Assembly (NCBI GenBank): GCA_900557365.1
Contig: UPXR01000007.1
Span: forward strand, 1-40,801
Direction: 5' to 3'
DNA: 40,801 nucleotides
Origin: an uncultured Dialister sp.
GTDB taxonomy: Bacteria; Bacillota_C; Negativicutes; Veillonellales; Dialisteraceae
The notes beneath the pieces are model-generated. The model worked only from the letters and a program-made list of their open reading frames with translations. It had not been told where the DNA came from and did no database searches. The translations under genes were made by a program, and so were the position numbers. Shown here piece by piece: positions 40,801 through 40,801 of this stretch (its first letter is position 1; every line of letters starts with the position of its first letter).

Positions 40801-40801
40801 T
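40781..40801 (-). repeat. Inverted repeat, right arm (21 bp, reaches window edge)
   Basis: GAAATATGTGTCTGATCATT plus T is the reverse complement of 40687-40707. The match is perfect to the last base of the window, so its true length is unknown. Confidence 0.9.

Noticed and set aside
1..40801. CRISPR arrays, tRNA or rRNA genes, insertion sequences
   Set aside because: No regularly spaced repeats, cloverleaf-like segments or transposase genes were found on reading both strands; an intact integrase was also not found.

Overview
The window joins about 10.7 kb of bacterial chromosome (plus strand) to about 30 kb of a contractile-tailed, PBSX/Xkd-type prophage whose structural genes lie on the minus strand. 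The host side fits a Firmicute: PP2C phosphatase, PASTA Ser/Thr kinase, RsgA and Rpe follow one another. The prophage lysis module holds a spanin-like protein, which only makes sense in a host with an outer membrane. Together with mid-40s to 50% GC this suggests a Negativicutes (Dialister/Megasphaera-like) host. That assignment is inference.

Host region (1-10722): the 3' part of rlmN; a promoter and the operon PP2C-prkC-rsgA-rpe ending in a hairpin terminator; then hslO-mtnP-mtnA-ahcY-mtaD, tightly overlapping, which processes methylthioadenosine and S-adenosylhomocysteine and ends in a perfect hairpin at 10682-10722. The left phage-host boundary should lie in 10723-10900. No integrase gene is intact in the window, so the prophage continues beyond the right edge.

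Prophage, read in its own (minus) direction from right to left. Early genes: small ORFs, Gp157-like protein, Sak4-like ATPase, DUF669 SSB-like protein, primase/helicase, RusA resolvase, a DUF3310-zinc ribbon fusion and an ArpU/sigma-region-4-like late regulator. Packaging and head: TerS, TerL, portal, a MuF head protein with a C-terminal polymorphic toxin type 50 domain, a small accessory-gene island, scaffold, major capsid and head-tail connectors. Tail: sheath, tube, an assembly chaperone with a programmed -1 frameshift, tape measure, LysM protein, hub and baseplate, gpI and tail fibre. Lysis: zinc-ribbon peptide, small membrane peptides, holin, GH25 lysozyme and a spanin-like protein overlapping a second frame.

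The most interesting points are: (1) the MuF-toxin head protein followed by two paralogous small genes separated by a leftover toxin C-terminus, which looks like a toxin-immunity array carried inside the head operon; (2) a second, orphan tail-fibre C-terminal cassette beginning at the same short sequence as the expressed cassette and fused to the opposite-strand start of a tyrosine recombinase gene; (3) a DUF4145 gene at the right edge whose 3' end lies inverted between 21-bp inverted repeats (phase switch or assembly fold-back); (4) the dual-frame lysis gene.
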